A DNA stretch of 64,000 nt from Orbaceae bacterium lpD04 (GCA_036251935.1 CP133967.1:939488-1003487), one strand, 5' to 3'; positions 32,449 to 42,738 are shown, numbered from the stretch's first letter. Notes: generated by a model from the sequence alone, not told the origin. A program made the numbers and translations.

Positions 32449-33975
32449 CTAACCACGGCACACAGATAGAATTGTTGTGTAAGTGCCTGATCTTGCAATA
32501 ATATCGCCTTGTGCTCGTACCGCATAGACGATGTTACCGGTTTTATTGGCAATTTCAGATGTCCAATATCCTGATTTATTTGCCCATGGGCTTGCATCAT
32601 AGCTTCTCAAATAACCCCACTCTCCAGCAAATGTGCCATCAGCGGTACGGGTATAAGCTCCGCCTTCTTTTTGGGAACTATTCGTTTTTTCAGGTATGTT
32701 AGCTGGGATAGCGTTGGTTATTTCAGCGCGTTTGAAAAGATAATTGTGACGTAAACCAAAACTAATATCAGAGGGACGAGTGACTGTATTTAGTCCACAT
32801 GCAATTAAACCAGAAAAAGTATCGGCATCATTTAAATTTGTACTTGCTGACGATGTAGAGTTGTAGGCAAATTTATAATTATCATTTGTAATTGTTGCCG
32901 CCTTTGCCCAAAGTGTTGGCACTGGTAAGGTAAAACTATCGACTACATTCCAGCTGACACCGTTATCGGCACTATATTCTAAATCAATTGTGATCGGGCT
33001 AGTAAATTTATTAGTGGTATAAGTGATTTGGCATCCCATACCAACATTATTGGTTCCAACACTTGGGGTTTGGATTATATTTGATGATGAAGTTTTGCAG
33101 CGATAAACATTTTGTGATTCACCTGGTTTTAAAGTACCTAATACCGAGAAGGCGGCATTTGCAAATCCTGTTTTAGGAAAATCAATAGGAGTACTACCTG
33201 CTGTTTTTCCTCTTAAGGCAGAAACTTTAAAACCTTTATTTAGATCAAAATAGGTACTGTTATAACCTTGTGAATTTAACATAGTTCCCAAACCTACTAC
33301 TCCCCCTGAACTATAATTATCATTTTCTTTTAGCGGTGTGTATGATGTTTTCCCCCAAGTTGGATCAATATCTTTAGTTTTCAAATATTCGATACATCTT
33401 GCATCGCTTGGTGATGGCTCAAGTTGGTATCTGACTGTTTGGTTACTATAAATTCTATCTGATGGCACGCCATATCGAGTTTGTGCCGTTATGTTATTTT
33501 GCGTTTCGATATCTAAATAGTAGGGGCCTTGGCATGAATTAAATTCGTTCGTTAAATTTGTTACTTGGCCTCTTTCATTGGTAAATTTCGCTTTCATTGA
33601 GCCACTAATCGTTGCGGGGTTTAGTTGGCTAGTATCTTCATCGCTATCACTAACATGGATCCCAGTCGTTTCATTTGCAATAAGTGGATAATCGTTTCCA
33701 TCGGCTGTTATTAGTAGTTTTAAATCACTAAATTTTGTGCCGCTAGGAATGGTAATTTGATTGGCATTCATACTCGCATCAATCCAGCTACCATCAGGAA
33801 GCTCAAAGCCTAATAAACTATCTGTTTTGTCAAGTTTATGGCCATTGAATAGGATATAAGGCCTTGTTCCTTCAATTATTTGGTCTGTTGTTGTTACTAG
33901 ACTTGCATTAGCGCTCAATGTTGTTATAAAAAATAAATTAATACCAATGATTTTTCTATTCGTAAAATAAAGCAT
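32449..33975 (-). CDS. Exported protein of unknown function
   Basis: 508 residues, not recognised. A signal peptide is likely (NRKIIGINLFFITTLSANA-S). The mature part is rich in Thr, Ser, Asn and Gly with six Cys (for example FNSCQGPY, YRCKTSS, MGCQITY and the C-terminal SVCRG), enough for three disulfides, and looks like a beta-rich surface protein. No membrane anchor, LPXTG or autotransporter domain seen. Good RBS (GTAGGAGA). It is a lone gene between the leu operon and hxpB; adhesin-like is a guess. Confidence 0.6.
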   Translation of the reverse strand: MLYFTNRKIIGINLFFITTLSANASLVTTTDQIIEGTRPYILFNGHKLDKTDSLLGFELPDGSWIDASMNANQITIPSGTKFSDLKLLITADGNDYPLIANETTGIHVSDSDEDTSQLNPATISGSMKAKFTNERGQVTNLTNEFNSCQGPYYLDIETQNNITAQTRYGVPSDRIYSNQTVRYQLEPSPSDARCIEYLKTKDIDPTWGKTSYTPLKENDNYSSGGVVGLGTMLNSQGYNSTYFDLNKGFKVSALRGKTAGSTPIDFPKTGFANAAFSVLGTLKPGESQNVYRCKTSSSNIIQTPSVGTNNVGMGCQITYTTNKFTSPITIDLEYSADNGVSWNVVDSFTLPVPTLWAKAATITNDNYKFAYNSTSSASTNLNDADTFSGLIACGLNTVTRPSDISFGLRHNYLFKRAEITNAIPANIPEKTNSSQKEGGAYTRTADGTFAGEWGYLRSYDASPWANKSGYWTSEIANKTGNIVYAVRAQGDIIARSGTYTTILSVCRG

Positions 33976-34482
33976 TTGTTTCTCCTACCTATTACTAATA
34001 ACGTTAATGTTATTGATATAGGCTAATTATTATCCATTTAAAATAACTGCAAAATTGATCAGGTTAGATTTTAACGCGGTATAGTGTTAAACAGAAGCAT
34101 AATTTATCGTAAATAATTAGTTTTGTACTTTAAATAAAATAATTATTGATAAAAAATTTCTTATGTTTGTTACTTGTTGTTATAGTTGTACTTTTGTTGA
34201 TGATTGTAGTTTGATATTGGGGATTGATATGGCTATTTATTCGTGAAAACTTACCTTTTTATAAGGTGATTTTTTCGTTATGCTTACCGCTGCCTTTTTT
34301 TACTGAATGAGTAACAAGAAAAAAACATACTGCTTGATAGCGCTTTATACGAATGAACATCATTGCCATTTGTTGTATAATGGTAAGTAAAATATGTCTT
34401 TGCTGTATAATAAATTTTTTGATTAAACTCAAGAAATCGGCTTACTGACAAAGCGATATAACATTAATTAGGGCGACTGGTT
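33976..34482. other. Gene-free region between the exported protein and hxpB
   Basis: AT-rich, no gene supported. An operator-like palindrome AATAAC-GTTAAT-GTTATT (33997-34014) lies just upstream of the leftward gene. Two TATAAT boxes toward hxpB (TTGTTGTATAATGG near 34370 and CTGTATAATAA near 34403) may be promoters. Confidence 0.4.
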
Positions 34483-35154
34483 ATGATAAAATTATTTAAT
34501 ACAAAAGCGGTTTTGTTTGATATGGATGGTATATTGCTTGATTCAGAGCCTCTATGGGAAGATGCAGTAAAAGAGTCGCTAGCACTTTATGGTGTGGATT
34601 ATGATGAATTACACCAAAATTATCAATTATCAACAACAGGTATTAGAATTGATCAGGTTGTTGATTTATATTGTAAAATAGTGCCGCAAAAGAACATTCC
34701 ACCAAAGCAAATGGTTGATAAAATTATTGACTTAGTTATTGATAAAATTTTGGCAACTAAGCCGATATTACCCGGTGTTAATGAAGCATTAGCACTCTGT
34801 CATGAACTTGGATTAAAAGTAGGCCTTGCTTCATCTTCACCCATGAGAGTGATTGAAGTTGTAACCGATTGTTTAGGGATAACATCACAGTTTGATATTC
34901 GTGTTTCTGCCGAAAAATTAAATTATGGTAAGCCTCATCCTGCTGTTTACTTGCAAGCGGCAGCGCAAATTGCAGTTGACCCATTAAATTGTTTAACTAT
35001 TGAGGACTCTTTAGCTGGGATGGTTGCGACTAAAGCGGCAAGAATGACGTCTATTGTCGTTCCGGCTAGTTGTGATAGTCATTTTCCTCAGTGGTGCTTA
35101 GCCGATCACCATTTATCATCATTGCTTGAGCTTAATAAAGTACACTTAAAATAA
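34483..35154 (+). CDS. hxpB: Hexitol/2-deoxyglucose-6-phosphate phosphatase (HAD family)
   Basis: HAD-superfamily sugar phosphatase, 223 residues. Nucleophile motif FDMDGILLDSEPLW, motif II GLASSSPM, Lys in KPHPAVYL and acidic motif IEDSLAGM. The alignment that I recall with E. coli HxpB (YniC) continues to the end (AARMTSIVVPA, LSSLLEL), so it is assigned to that branch rather than to phosphoglycolate phosphatase. Substrate range is family knowledge. Confidence 0.85.
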   Translation: MIKLFNTKAVLFDMDGILLDSEPLWEDAVKESLALYGVDYDELHQNYQLSTTGIRIDQVVDLYCKIVPQKNIPPKQMVDKIIDLVIDKILATKPILPGVNEALALCHELGLKVGLASSSPMRVIEVVTDCLGITSQFDIRVSAEKLNYGKPHPAVYLQAAAQIAVDPLNCLTIEDSLAGMVATKAARMTSIVVPASCDSHFPQWCLADHHLSSLLELNKVHLK

Positions 35155-35266
35155 TCAAAAAGTGTTGATTAAGTTTTTAATTTAGTCCACTTTCAAGTAT
35201 AACTAGTATATACTTACAAACAGCATGACAATTTATATATTAACAATTTGATATAAGGAGTTATAA

Positions 35267-35587
35267 ATGGAAAAGGATAAAGTTGTAAAACCTTCATTCC
35301 AGAATGTATTAGAATATGTTCGCTTATCTCGTCGTTTAAATAAACTCAAACGTGAAATCACTGATAATGAAAAGAAAATTCGTGATAATCAAAAACGAGT
35401 ATTATTACTTGAAAATTTGAGTGATTATATTAAGCCAAACATGACTTATGATGAAATCCAAGCAATTATTGCAAACATGAAGCTTGACTATGAAGATCGT
35501 GTTGATGATTTTATTATCAAAAATGCTGAAATATCAAAAGAACGTCGTGAAATTTCGACGAAAATGAGAACAATGAGCGGTAGTTAA
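35267..35587 (+). CDS. tmaR: PTS system regulator TmaR (YeeX/DUF496)
   Basis: 106 residues (E. coli 109). Highly charged helical coiled-coil protein; [22 protein letters not shown] and [14 protein letters not shown] are nearly invariant in the family. In E. coli TmaR forms polar clusters that control enzyme I of the PTS. RBS AAGGAG; own terminator behind. Confidence 0.92.
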   Translation: MEKDKVVKPSFQNVLEYVRLSRRLNKLKREITDNEKKIRDNQKRVLLLENLSDYIKPNMTYDEIQAIIANMKLDYEDRVDDFIIKNAEISKERREISTKMRTMSGS

Positions 35588-35602
35588 TTTTATTGCTCAA
35601 AT

Positions 35603-35633
35603 AAAAAAGCAAAACAGATGTTTTGCTTTTTTT
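35603..35633. terminator. Bidirectional terminator between tmaR and yciH
   Basis: AAAAAAGCAAAAC / GTTTTGCTTTTTT with loop AGAT; A-run left, T-run right. Confidence 0.9.
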
Positions 35634-35650
35634 ATGCCATGAGAATAAGA

Positions 35651-35971
35651 TCAGCCACCCGATAATTTGACTTTAAAGCCTTTTTGCTCAAGTAGTTCTT
35701 TTAGTAAATCTCGTTTATCACCTTGAATTTCAATCAAGCCATCTTTAGTGCTTCCACCGCAGCCACAGCGTTTTTTTAATTCTGCAGCAAGTTTGGTGAG
35801 TTCCGTATCATCTAAATCAAGCCCAATAATAACAGACACGCCTTTGCCTTTACGACCCGCAGTTTGTTTTTGAATTCGAACAATACCATCACCTTTGGGG
35901 CGCGTGACTGTTTCTTGCTCCGGTTTAATTCGACCTATTTCACTTGAATAGACGAGTCGGTTATCTGACAT
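35651..35971 (-). CDS. yciH: SUI1/eIF1-like protein YciH
   Basis: 106 residues (E. coli 108), translation-initiation-factor SUI1 fold. RKGKGVSVIIGLDL, LKKRCGCGGSTKDG and IEIQGDKRD are the family core. In E. coli YciH affects stringency of start-site choice. Ten bases after pyrF, an arrangement conserved in E. coli. Confidence 0.94.
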   Translation of the reverse strand: MSDNRLVYSSEIGRIKPEQETVTRPKGDGIVRIQKQTAGRKGKGVSVIIGLDLDDTELTKLAAELKKRCGCGGSTKDGLIEIQGDKRDLLKELLEQKGFKVKLSGG

Positions 35972-35981
35972 ATTAACTGCC

Positions 35982-36680
35982 TTAACTTAAATCGAGTGTT
36001 GATAAGATATTTTTTAAGGTTTGTTCTGGTTGTTCAGACTGTGTTATTGGTCTACCTATCACTAAATAATCAGAGCCTGCTGCTTGAGCGCGCTGTGGCG
36101 TCATAATTCGGCGCTGATCATCAGGGTCACTACCAACAGGTCTTATGCCTGGAGTAACTAATTTAAAATCACTGCCTAAACGTGTTCTAAAGCTTTGTAC
36201 TTCTTTCGCCGAACAAACAACACCATCTAAACCACAGTTTTTAGCAAGCACAGCAAGTTTAGTTGCTTGTTCAAGGGGCGAAATATTAATACCAATTTCT
36301 TGTAAATCGGCCATTTCCATACTTGTTAGTACTGTTACGGCTATTAATATTGGTGCATCTTTACCATAAGAATAAAGGGCATCTTTCGCCGCTTGCATCA
36401 TACGTGATCCACCGCTAGCATGGACATTTGTCATCCAAACGCCTAAATCTGCTGCAGCGGTAACTGCACTTGCAACGGTATTTGGAATATCATGAAATTT
36501 TAAATCTAAAAAGACATCAAAGCCTTTGTTTTGAATTTGTCTAATAAAATCCGGTCCAGCTATTGTAAATAACTCTTTGCCTATTTTTAACCGACAATCT
36601 TGCGGTTCAACGCGGTCGATAAAGTTCCAAGCTGATTTTGTATCGGCAAAATCTACAGCGACAATAATTGGGGATGGCAT
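35982..36680 (-). CDS. pyrF: Orotidine-5'-phosphate decarboxylase
   Basis: Last step of UMP synthesis. 232 residues (E. coli 245). Catalytic Asp/Lys network in [13 protein letters not shown], phosphate-binding LVTPGIRP and YLVIGRPIT. First gene of pyrF-yciH. Confidence 0.97.
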   Translation of the reverse strand: MPSPIIVAVDFADTKSAWNFIDRVEPQDCRLKIGKELFTIAGPDFIRQIQNKGFDVFLDLKFHDIPNTVASAVTAAADLGVWMTNVHASGGSRMMQAAKDALYSYGKDAPILIAVTVLTSMEMADLQEIGINISPLEQATKLAVLAKNCGLDGVVCSAKEVQSFRTRLGSDFKLVTPGIRPVGSDPDDQRRIMTPQRAQAAGSDYLVIGRPITQSEQPEQTLKNILSTLDLS

Positions 36681-36776
36681 GTTAATAATTCCTTTGTATA
36701 AATTAGTATAATGTCATAATAATTAATTGAGATAGATAGGCCGACATTATAGCAAGACTATCTCTCTATTTTGAAG

Positions 36777-37814
36777 TTAATTAATCGAAGAATTAATGAT
36801 TATTTCTGATTGGGCTAATAGGTTACTAATAATTAACTCTTGATTTAAGCTCGTAATTGTTACAAGCTGCTCTCTTGCCTCTCGAAAGAGCGCATACAGC
36901 TTTATGATTTTTTCTGTACCAAAGCTCGCAATAAGCCTTACTAACGTAACTTGATCTCGGTTAGTAATAAATCGGCCCGATTTCTGTCTTGCTTTTAGCC
37001 CATCATTTAATAGCATACAAAACCAATTTAAGGGTATTAATACATTTTCTTGATTAATAAAACTATCACGTAAGTCCCATAAATTATGCTCAGCTAAACA
37101 AGTTTGTAACTTATTATTTAGTTGTTCTCGTTGCTGCCATTGTTCTGCTTCAAGTAGCTTTAACGCCGCAAAAGGGGCATTATTATTTAATAATAATGCC
37201 GTTGCTAATTGGTTATCATTGTATTTATTAGACGTGACTTGTGATTTTAACCAAGAAATTGATGATTCAAGATCTGGAACAGCTAAAAAATAAAACTGAC
37301 AACGGCTACGAATAGTCGGTAATAATTGACCATTATCGATATCTGAAAGTAAAAAATAAGTATTTTCAGGCGGTTCTTCTAGGGTTTTTAATAGTGCGTT
37401 TGCTGCTGCTTCAGTCATTAACGATGCGTTAGTTATCCAAATAACTTTATTACCGCCTTGCTGTGCTCGCTCATATATTTTTGTCGAAATTTGCCTAATT
37501 TGATCTATGCCTATCGATAACTTATTTTTTTCAGGTTCAATAACATAATAATCAGGGTGATTATTTGCTAAAAATAATTGGCAGTTATGGCACTGACCAC
37601 AAGGTTCATTTTTTTCGGGGCTGAGGCATAATAAACGCATCGCAAGTTTTGTCAGTACTTTATTTTCGCCACAACCAATAACATATTTTATCAATAGTGC
37701 ATGATGACCATGACCATGACCATGACCATGGCCATTAGCTAGGGGTAAAGTGAGCTGTTGATACGCTTTTATTAGCCAAGGGTAATTTATTAATGAGTCG
37801 TTAATTAATGCCAT
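36777..37814 (-). CDS. holB: DNA polymerase III delta' subunit
   Basis: Clamp-loader stator subunit, 345 residues (E. coli 334). Zinc-module cysteines in [13 protein letters not shown]-like segments [17 protein letters not shown] and SRCQFYFLA. The degenerate P-loop (VIGCGENK) fits a non-hydrolysing delta'. Residues 28-38 are a Gly-His repeat (five GH units before HALLI) where E. coli has a single GH; it is encoded by a hexanucleotide tandem repeat. Start ATG overlaps tmk by 14 bases. Confidence 0.95.
   Translation of the reverse strand: MALINDSLINYPWLIKAYQQLTLPLANGHGHGHGHGHHALLIKYVIGCGENKVLTKLAMRLLCLSPEKNEPCGQCHNCQLFLANNHPDYYVIEPEKNKLSIGIDQIRQISTKIYERAQQGGNKVIWITNASLMTEAAANALLKTLEEPPENTYFLLSDIDNGQLLPTIRSRCQFYFLAVPDLESSISWLKSQVTSNKYNDNQLATALLLNNNAPFAALKLLEAEQWQQREQLNNKLQTCLAEHNLWDLRDSFINQENVLIPLNWFCMLLNDGLKARQKSGRFITNRDQVTLVRLIASFGTEKIIKLYALFREAREQLVTITSLNQELIISNLLAQSEIIINSSIN
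37704..37733. repeat. Hexanucleotide microsatellite in holB
   Basis: Four perfect ATGACC units (37704-37727) and a fifth ATGGCC (37728-37733); on the coding strand (GGTCAT)n encodes Gly-His. Unit length is a multiple of three, so slippage would keep the frame. Confidence 0.92.
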
Positions 37815-38439
37815 TACTGTTTAACCATGTATTAAGAGCATCTTCAATTGCCTTAGTCACTTTTTCTAATGATTTGGATGCATCAATGGTGATTATTGAG
37901 CTATCTTGACGCGCTAAATCTAAATATTGACAACGGATCCGGTTAAAGAAATCTAATGATTCTTGTTCTATTCTATCAAGCTGTCCTCTTGCTTTTGCAC
38001 GTTTTAAGCCTAATTCCGGAGTAATATCCATGTAGAGTGTTAAGTCGGGTTTAAAACCGTCAAGAACATTTTCTCTTAACATTGCCATAAAATGAGGATC
38101 AATTTTTCTGCCACCACCCTGATAAGCTTGTGTCGATAAGTCATGCCTATCACCAATCACCCATTTATTGGCGGATAAAGCAGGTTTTATTACGTTATCA
38201 ATTAATTGTATTCGAGCCGCGTAAAACATCAGTAATTCAGCTTTATTAGTTAACGGATCGCCAGCTACGCCATTTTTAATAATATCTCGTAATATTTCAG
38301 CAATAGGGGTTCCACCTGGTTCTCTTGTGTAAACCAATTGATTGATTTTCTTTTGATTTAAAACACGAGTGATTGTTTGAATAGCTGTTGTTTTTCCAGC
38401 ACCTTCAAGACCTTCAATAACGATGAATTTACCGAGCAT
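37801..38439 (-). CDS. tmk: Thymidylate kinase
   Basis: Phosphorylates dTMP to dTDP. 212 residues (E. coli 213). P-loop GLEGAGKTT at 10-18, DRX-type motif [16 protein letters not shown] and the LID region [12 protein letters not shown]. Overlaps holB as in E. coli, but without yceG/pabC upstream. Confidence 0.97.
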   Translation of the reverse strand: MLGKFIVIEGLEGAGKTTAIQTITRVLNQKKINQLVYTREPGGTPIAEILRDIIKNGVAGDPLTNKAELLMFYAARIQLIDNVIKPALSANKWVIGDRHDLSTQAYQGGGRKIDPHFMAMLRENVLDGFKPDLTLYMDITPELGLKRAKARGQLDRIEQESLDFFNRIRCQYLDLARQDSSIITIDASKSLEKVTKAIEDALNTWLNSNGIN

Positions 38440-38686
38440 AATTTGATCCTTAGCGATATTGGTCAGAATTATACTATTTATCTAACAAAATGCCCATTGA
38501 TTTAACATTAACAATTTTTGTAATTAAGTTTTTTTATCTTTAAAGCTTGTTTTTTAAAATGTAACCGCATTGTAAAAAAATCGTTAATTGTTATTTTTGT
38601 GTTGAAAAATTATTTTTAGCCATCATAATAACACTAAACCATTAATCGGTATTAATGACATAGTTAAATAAGCGGAGATAACTAAA

Positions 38687-38878
38687 ATGATTGAAGATAT
38701 AAAAATAGACCAAGTTGAATCAGTACTACGTAAACTTAATTGGGCGCATGAAATTTTAAGTTCAGCTCAAGATAGTACTGATGATAGAGGAACTTCTGAT
38801 ATTTTATCTGGAGTGCAATTTATCATAAACTCTGCATCACATGATGCAGAAATGCTATATAAAGTATTGACAAAGTAA
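38687..38878 (+). CDS. Small hypothetical protein
   Basis: 63 residues, not recognised: acidic, probably all-helical (VESVLRKLNWAHEILSSAQ, DILSGVQFIINSASHDAEML). It has a ribosome site (GGAG eight to ten bases before the ATG) and its own terminator just behind, which supports a real monocistronic gene. No membrane segment or signal peptide. Confidence 0.6.
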   Translation: MIEDIKIDQVESVLRKLNWAHEILSSAQDSTDDRGTSDILSGVQFIINSASHDAEMLYKVLTK

Positions 38879-38907
38879 TTAGATTTTTTTCCTATCGAGT
38901 CCTTTTT

Positions 38908-38935
38908 AACCCGCTTTTTTGCGGGCTTTTTTTTA
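38908..38935 (+). terminator. Terminator after the 63-residue gene
   Basis: CCCGC / GCGGG with a T6 loop, followed by CTTTTTTTT. Confidence 0.85.
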
Positions 38936-39583
38936 TAAAAAACTTGATACGTCTGATTTTTTCCATCTTACTTGTTCGGTTTGAGTATTTTTGCGGTAGC
39001 CAAATGCTAAGCATAATGCGACGCCAAAATTGTTTATACTAAGTTGTGGCAACTGCTTTTCTAGCTCCGCTATCACTTTTTCGCCTTGAAATCCGCCGAT
39101 AGCACATGAATCTATTCCATGATAAGCCGCTGCTGTCATCATATTTGCACTGGCAATATAGCACTGCATTTCAGACCAGTTATTAATGCTGATACCTTCT
39201 GGCAAACCTTTTGTACAGTAATTTATAAAATATTGACATGCTGCATCGAGATCAAACGACGCACCTTCAACCGGTAATGTTCTTTGTACCGTTTGTCTTA
39301 AATATTCACTTTGCATCGTAAATTGTGTATCTTTACGATAAAGCACGATAATTAAATCAGAACAGCTAGTAATTTGTTCTTGTCCATAACAAAGCGGTTT
39401 TAGCCGCTGTTTAATAGCAATATCACTGATAATTACAAAATGCCAAGGCTCCATCCCAAAAGAAGAAGGCGACTGCCTGCCGGCATCTAAGATATAATCA
39501 ATTTCTTCTCGAGATATTTGTTTTGTGTCATCAAAAACTTTGCAAGCATGACGAAAATTAAAGGCTTGTGTTAGCTTATCCAT
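38933..39583 (-). CDS. NAD(P)H nitroreductase family protein
   Basis: FMN-dependent oxidoreductase of the NfsB-like family, 216 residues (family about 217). RHACKVFDDTKQIS at the N-terminus and RQSPSSFGMEPWHFVII bind the flavin phosphate; SCAIGGFQGEKV and CLAFGYR are late family motifs. Follows ampG by 18 bases on the same strand, so probably cotranscribed. Physiological substrate unknown. Confidence 0.88.
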   Translation of the reverse strand: MDKLTQAFNFRHACKVFDDTKQISREEIDYILDAGRQSPSSFGMEPWHFVIISDIAIKQRLKPLCYGQEQITSCSDLIIVLYRKDTQFTMQSEYLRQTVQRTLPVEGASFDLDAACQYFINYCTKGLPEGISINNWSEMQCYIASANMMTAAAYHGIDSCAIGGFQGEKVIAELEKQLPQLSINNFGVALCLAFGYRKNTQTEQVRWKKSDVSSFL

Positions 39584-39601
39584 GTGTTCTCCAATAATAA
39601 T

Positions 39602-40849
39602 TTATTCTTTTACGTGCCAAGGCGCGACTTTAAACAATAGTAGCATTCCTGGTATGGCAAGTATTGTACATAACCAAAAAAAGTTAGTCCAACCTAAGCT
39701 TGACGATAATATTCCTGATATAGCATTTAACAATGAGCGAGGTAATGCTGATACCCCAGTAAATAATGCGAATTGGGTAGCTGTAAATAATGGGTTGGTA
39801 TTTTTAGCAATATAAGTAACTAAGGCTGCACTCCCCATTCCTACGCCAATGGACTCTACACTAATAACTGTGGCAAGCATCAATAATTGATTCGTCCCTA
39901 TAGATGTAAAAGGTCCTTTACTTGCTATCCATACAAAACCTAAAATCGAAAAAGCCTGTACAAAGCCTGAAATCCATAAGGCACGATTTAATCCAAATTT
40001 AGTGATTAATGTTGCTCCCAAAAATGCTCCAATAATACTTGGCCAGACAACGGCATTTTTTGCTACAGTACCTATATGTTGAGTATCAAAGTTCATATCA
40101 AGATAAAATGTTGTTGCTAAAGACGTCGCAAGACTATCACCAAGTTTATAAAGAGCGATGAATATTAAAATACAAATTGCATTAGATATTGATGAACGAT
40201 AAAAAAATTCTCTTATCGCATCTTTAAATGAAGGTCTTCCATTTTTGTTATATTTAGGGTGAGAAGGCTCTTGTAGTTTTATCGTAATAATAAGGAGTGG
40301 GATAATAAATGCGGCAGTAAAAAGATATACCTCAAACCAATCAACATAATGGGCAATAATTAAAGATAGACCGCCTGGAATAAAACCAGCTATTCGATAG
40401 GCATTAATATGTATACTATTGCCGGTACCAAGCTCTTCGTCTGTCAATATTTCTCTTCTATAAGCATCTATTGCAATATCTTGTGTTGCTGAAATGAGTG
40501 AAGTAAAGAGGCTTAACAGTATGATGATGTTAATATTTGCTTGAGGTGAAATAAGACCAAATGTTGGTATAATAATTAGTAATGCTAATTGAGTAACTAG
40601 TATCCAACCTTTACGATATCCTAATGAAAAGGGTGAAATTTTATCTAGCCAAGGAGACCATAAAAATTTAAGTAAATAAGGTAATTGGGTTAGCGTAAAA
40701 AAGCCTATTGTTTTTAGATCAACACCACTAACTCGTAACCATGCGGGTAATAATTGAATAATTATAAAAAATGGTAAACCGGAACAAAATCCAGTATAAA
40801 CACAAAGTAGCAGTTTTTTATTGAAGTAAGAAGATAATGGTTTATTCAT
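39602..40849 (-). CDS. ampG: AmpG-like muropeptide permease
   Basis: Major-facilitator protein, 415 residues from the ATG at 40849, about 12 membrane helices; E. coli AmpG has 491 residues with two extra helices. The family pattern GFCSGLPFFII, FTLTQLPYLLKFLWSPWLDK, SATQDIAIDAYRREIL and ALVTYIAKNTN fits importers of GlcNAc-anhydroMurNAc peptides in cell-wall recycling. No strong ribosome site; a TTG four codons upstream is also open. A different sugar/peptide MFS role cannot be excluded. Confidence 0.85.
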   Translation of the reverse strand: MNKPLSSYFNKKLLLCVYTGFCSGLPFFIIIQLLPAWLRVSGVDLKTIGFFTLTQLPYLLKFLWSPWLDKISPFSLGYRKGWILVTQLALLIIIPTFGLISPQANINIIILLSLFTSLISATQDIAIDAYRREILTDEELGTGNSIHINAYRIAGFIPGGLSLIIAHYVDWFEVYLFTAAFIIPLLIITIKLQEPSHPKYNKNGRPSFKDAIREFFYRSSISNAICILIFIALYKLGDSLATSLATTFYLDMNFDTQHIGTVAKNAVVWPSIIGAFLGATLITKFGLNRALWISGFVQAFSILGFVWIASKGPFTSIGTNQLLMLATVISVESIGVGMGSAALVTYIAKNTNPLFTATQFALFTGVSALPRSLLNAISGILSSSLGWTNFFWLCTILAIPGMLLLFKVAPWHVKE

Positions 40850-41055
40850 GTCTTTTAACAAGTAGCAATTAACGGAAGTTACAATTTTTAAATAATATCA
40901 TAATATTTAATAAAATAGTGGAAAGTTATTTATCATATAGCTATTCATTTATTTGATTCCTGTACCTTTCAAATACTGTTAGTGATTTACCTTTAGATTA
41001 GATTATGTTATTAATTATTAAAAGTTAATTAGTTATGCTTATCAGGAGTTTCAAT

Positions 41056-42060
41056 ATGAAAAATGATATTAAAGTCGCTGTTTTTAGCAGTAAACATTAT
41101 GACCGAGAACATTTAGAAATCGCTAACAAGAATTTTGGTTTTGAAATTGAATATTATGAACATAAGCTAAGTTGCAAAACAGCTATAACTGCCAAAGGAT
41201 TTGATGCTGTTTGTATTTTCGTTAATGATGAAGCAGATACAAAGGCCCTAAAAGAGTTATCCTCACTGGGTATTAAGATTTTAGCGTTACGCTGTGCTGG
41301 CTTTGATAATGTTGATTTGGCAGAAGCTAAAAGACTGGGTATTAATGTTGTTAGAGTTCCCGCTTATTCTCCGCAGGCGGTTGCTGAGCACGCAGTTGCA
41401 TTAATGATGACTCTTAATCGCCGTACTCATAAGGCTTATCAACGTACTCGTGATGCCAATTTTTCCCTTGATGGTTTAACTGGATTTAATATGCATAATC
41501 GCACGGCTGGTGTGGTTGGTACGGGTAAGATTGGTCAAGCTGTTATTCGTATACTTAATGGATTTGGTATGAAGATTTTAGCTCATGATCCCTTTCCATC
41601 TGATGTTGCAACCGAACTTGGTGCTACTTATGTAAGTTTAGATGAGCTGTATGCAAATTCGGACGTGATCACTCTACATTGCCCAATGACACCTGAGAAT
41701 TATCATTTATTAAATGCTAAATCATTTAATAAAATGAAAGATGGCGTCATGATAATTAATACGAGTCGCGGTGGATTACTCGATTCTGCTGCCGCAATTG
41801 ATGCGTTGAAACAATCGAAGATTGGCGCACTTGGTATGGACGTGTATGAGAATGAGCGCGATCTATTTTTTGAAGATAAATCAAATGATGTGATTCAAGA
41901 TGATGTTTTTCGTCGTTTATCTGCTTGCCATAATGTTATTTTTACTGGTCATCAAGCTTTTTTAACTCAAGAAGCATTATTAAATATTTCTGACACGACG
42001 TTATCGAATATTGAGGCGGTCTTTCGAGGCAAGGATTGTGTAAATATCGTTAAGTCATAA
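41056..42060 (+). CDS. ldhA: Fermentative D-lactate dehydrogenase
   Basis: NADH-dependent reduction of pyruvate to D-lactate. The ATG at 41056 (RBS CAGGAG) gives 334 residues (E. coli 329). NAD-binding GVVGTGKIGQA, catalytic Arg in NTSRGGLLD, Glu in DVYENERDLFFED and His in FTGHQAFLT are all present. Confidence 0.94.
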   Translation: MKNDIKVAVFSSKHYDREHLEIANKNFGFEIEYYEHKLSCKTAITAKGFDAVCIFVNDEADTKALKELSSLGIKILALRCAGFDNVDLAEAKRLGINVVRVPAYSPQAVAEHAVALMMTLNRRTHKAYQRTRDANFSLDGLTGFNMHNRTAGVVGTGKIGQAVIRILNGFGMKILAHDPFPSDVATELGATYVSLDELYANSDVITLHCPMTPENYHLLNAKSFNKMKDGVMIINTSRGGLLDSAAAIDALKQSKIGALGMDVYENERDLFFEDKSNDVIQDDVFRRLSACHNVIFTGHQAFLTQEALLNISDTTLSNIEAVFRGKDCVNIVKS

Positions 42061-42071
42061 CGTTTTTATTT

Positions 42072-42106
42072 ACCCAACTATTGATTTAATGTGTAGTTGG
42101 GTTTTT
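42072..42106 (+). terminator. ldhA terminator
   Basis: ACCCAACTA / TAGTTGGGT, nine-bp stem followed by TTTTT. Confidence 0.85.
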
Positions 42107-42144
42107 CATTATAATGATATCTTACAACAATATTTTAACGAAAA

Positions 42145-42738
42145 TTAGGGCTGTAATAGCAGTGGATTATACCCCATCTCAATCATGATTTTATTCAATC
42201 TAATTAGTGGTAGGCCAACGAGTGAGTTAATATCATCGCCCTCTAATTTATCAAATAAGGTAATTCCAAGTTCATCACATTTAAAACTTCCAGCGCAGTG
42301 TAGCGGCATCTCTTTGTTAATATAGGCATTTATTTCAGCTTCATCGAGGTGACGAAAAGTTACTTTGAATGATTCATAACTTAACGACATATTTTGTGTT
42401 TTGGCATTAATCACGCAAAGACCAGTATAAAAGTAAAATGCTTTCCTTCGACTATTAAGTAATTGCTGCTTGGCATTATCGATAGTATGCGGTTTTCCTA
42501 CAATTTCTCCATCTAACACACCGACTTGATCAGAACCAATGATAAGGGTATCAGTCCCTGCGTAATTTTTGGCTATTGATTGTGCTTTAACGTGTGATAA
42601 ACGGAGTACTAAATCGGTTGCACTTTCGTTGGTTAGAGGCGTTTCATCACAAATTGGTGCAACGCATTCAAAAGGGATTGCAAATTTTTTAAGAATTTTT
42701 TTTCGTGACTCAGAGGTCGATGCAAGAATAATTTTCAT
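42145..42738 (-). CDS. yceF: Maf-like nucleotide pyrophosphatase YceF
   Basis: Maf-2 branch, 197 residues; in E. coli it hydrolyses 7-methyl-GTP, cleansing modified nucleotides. LASTSESRKKIL, CDETP, IIGSDQVGVLDGEIVGKP and HCAGSFKCDELGITLF are the family motifs. The ATG at 42738 overlaps the stop of the upstream GNAT gene as ATGA, so translation is probably coupled. In E. coli yceF is near rpmF/plsX, not galE. Confidence 0.93.
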   Translation of the reverse strand: MKIILASTSESRKKILKKFAIPFECVAPICDETPLTNESATDLVLRLSHVKAQSIAKNYAGTDTLIIGSDQVGVLDGEIVGKPHTIDNAKQQLLNSRRKAFYFYTGLCVINAKTQNMSLSYESFKVTFRHLDEAEINAYINKEMPLHCAGSFKCDELGITLFDKLEGDDINSLVGLPLIRLNKIMIEMGYNPLLLQP

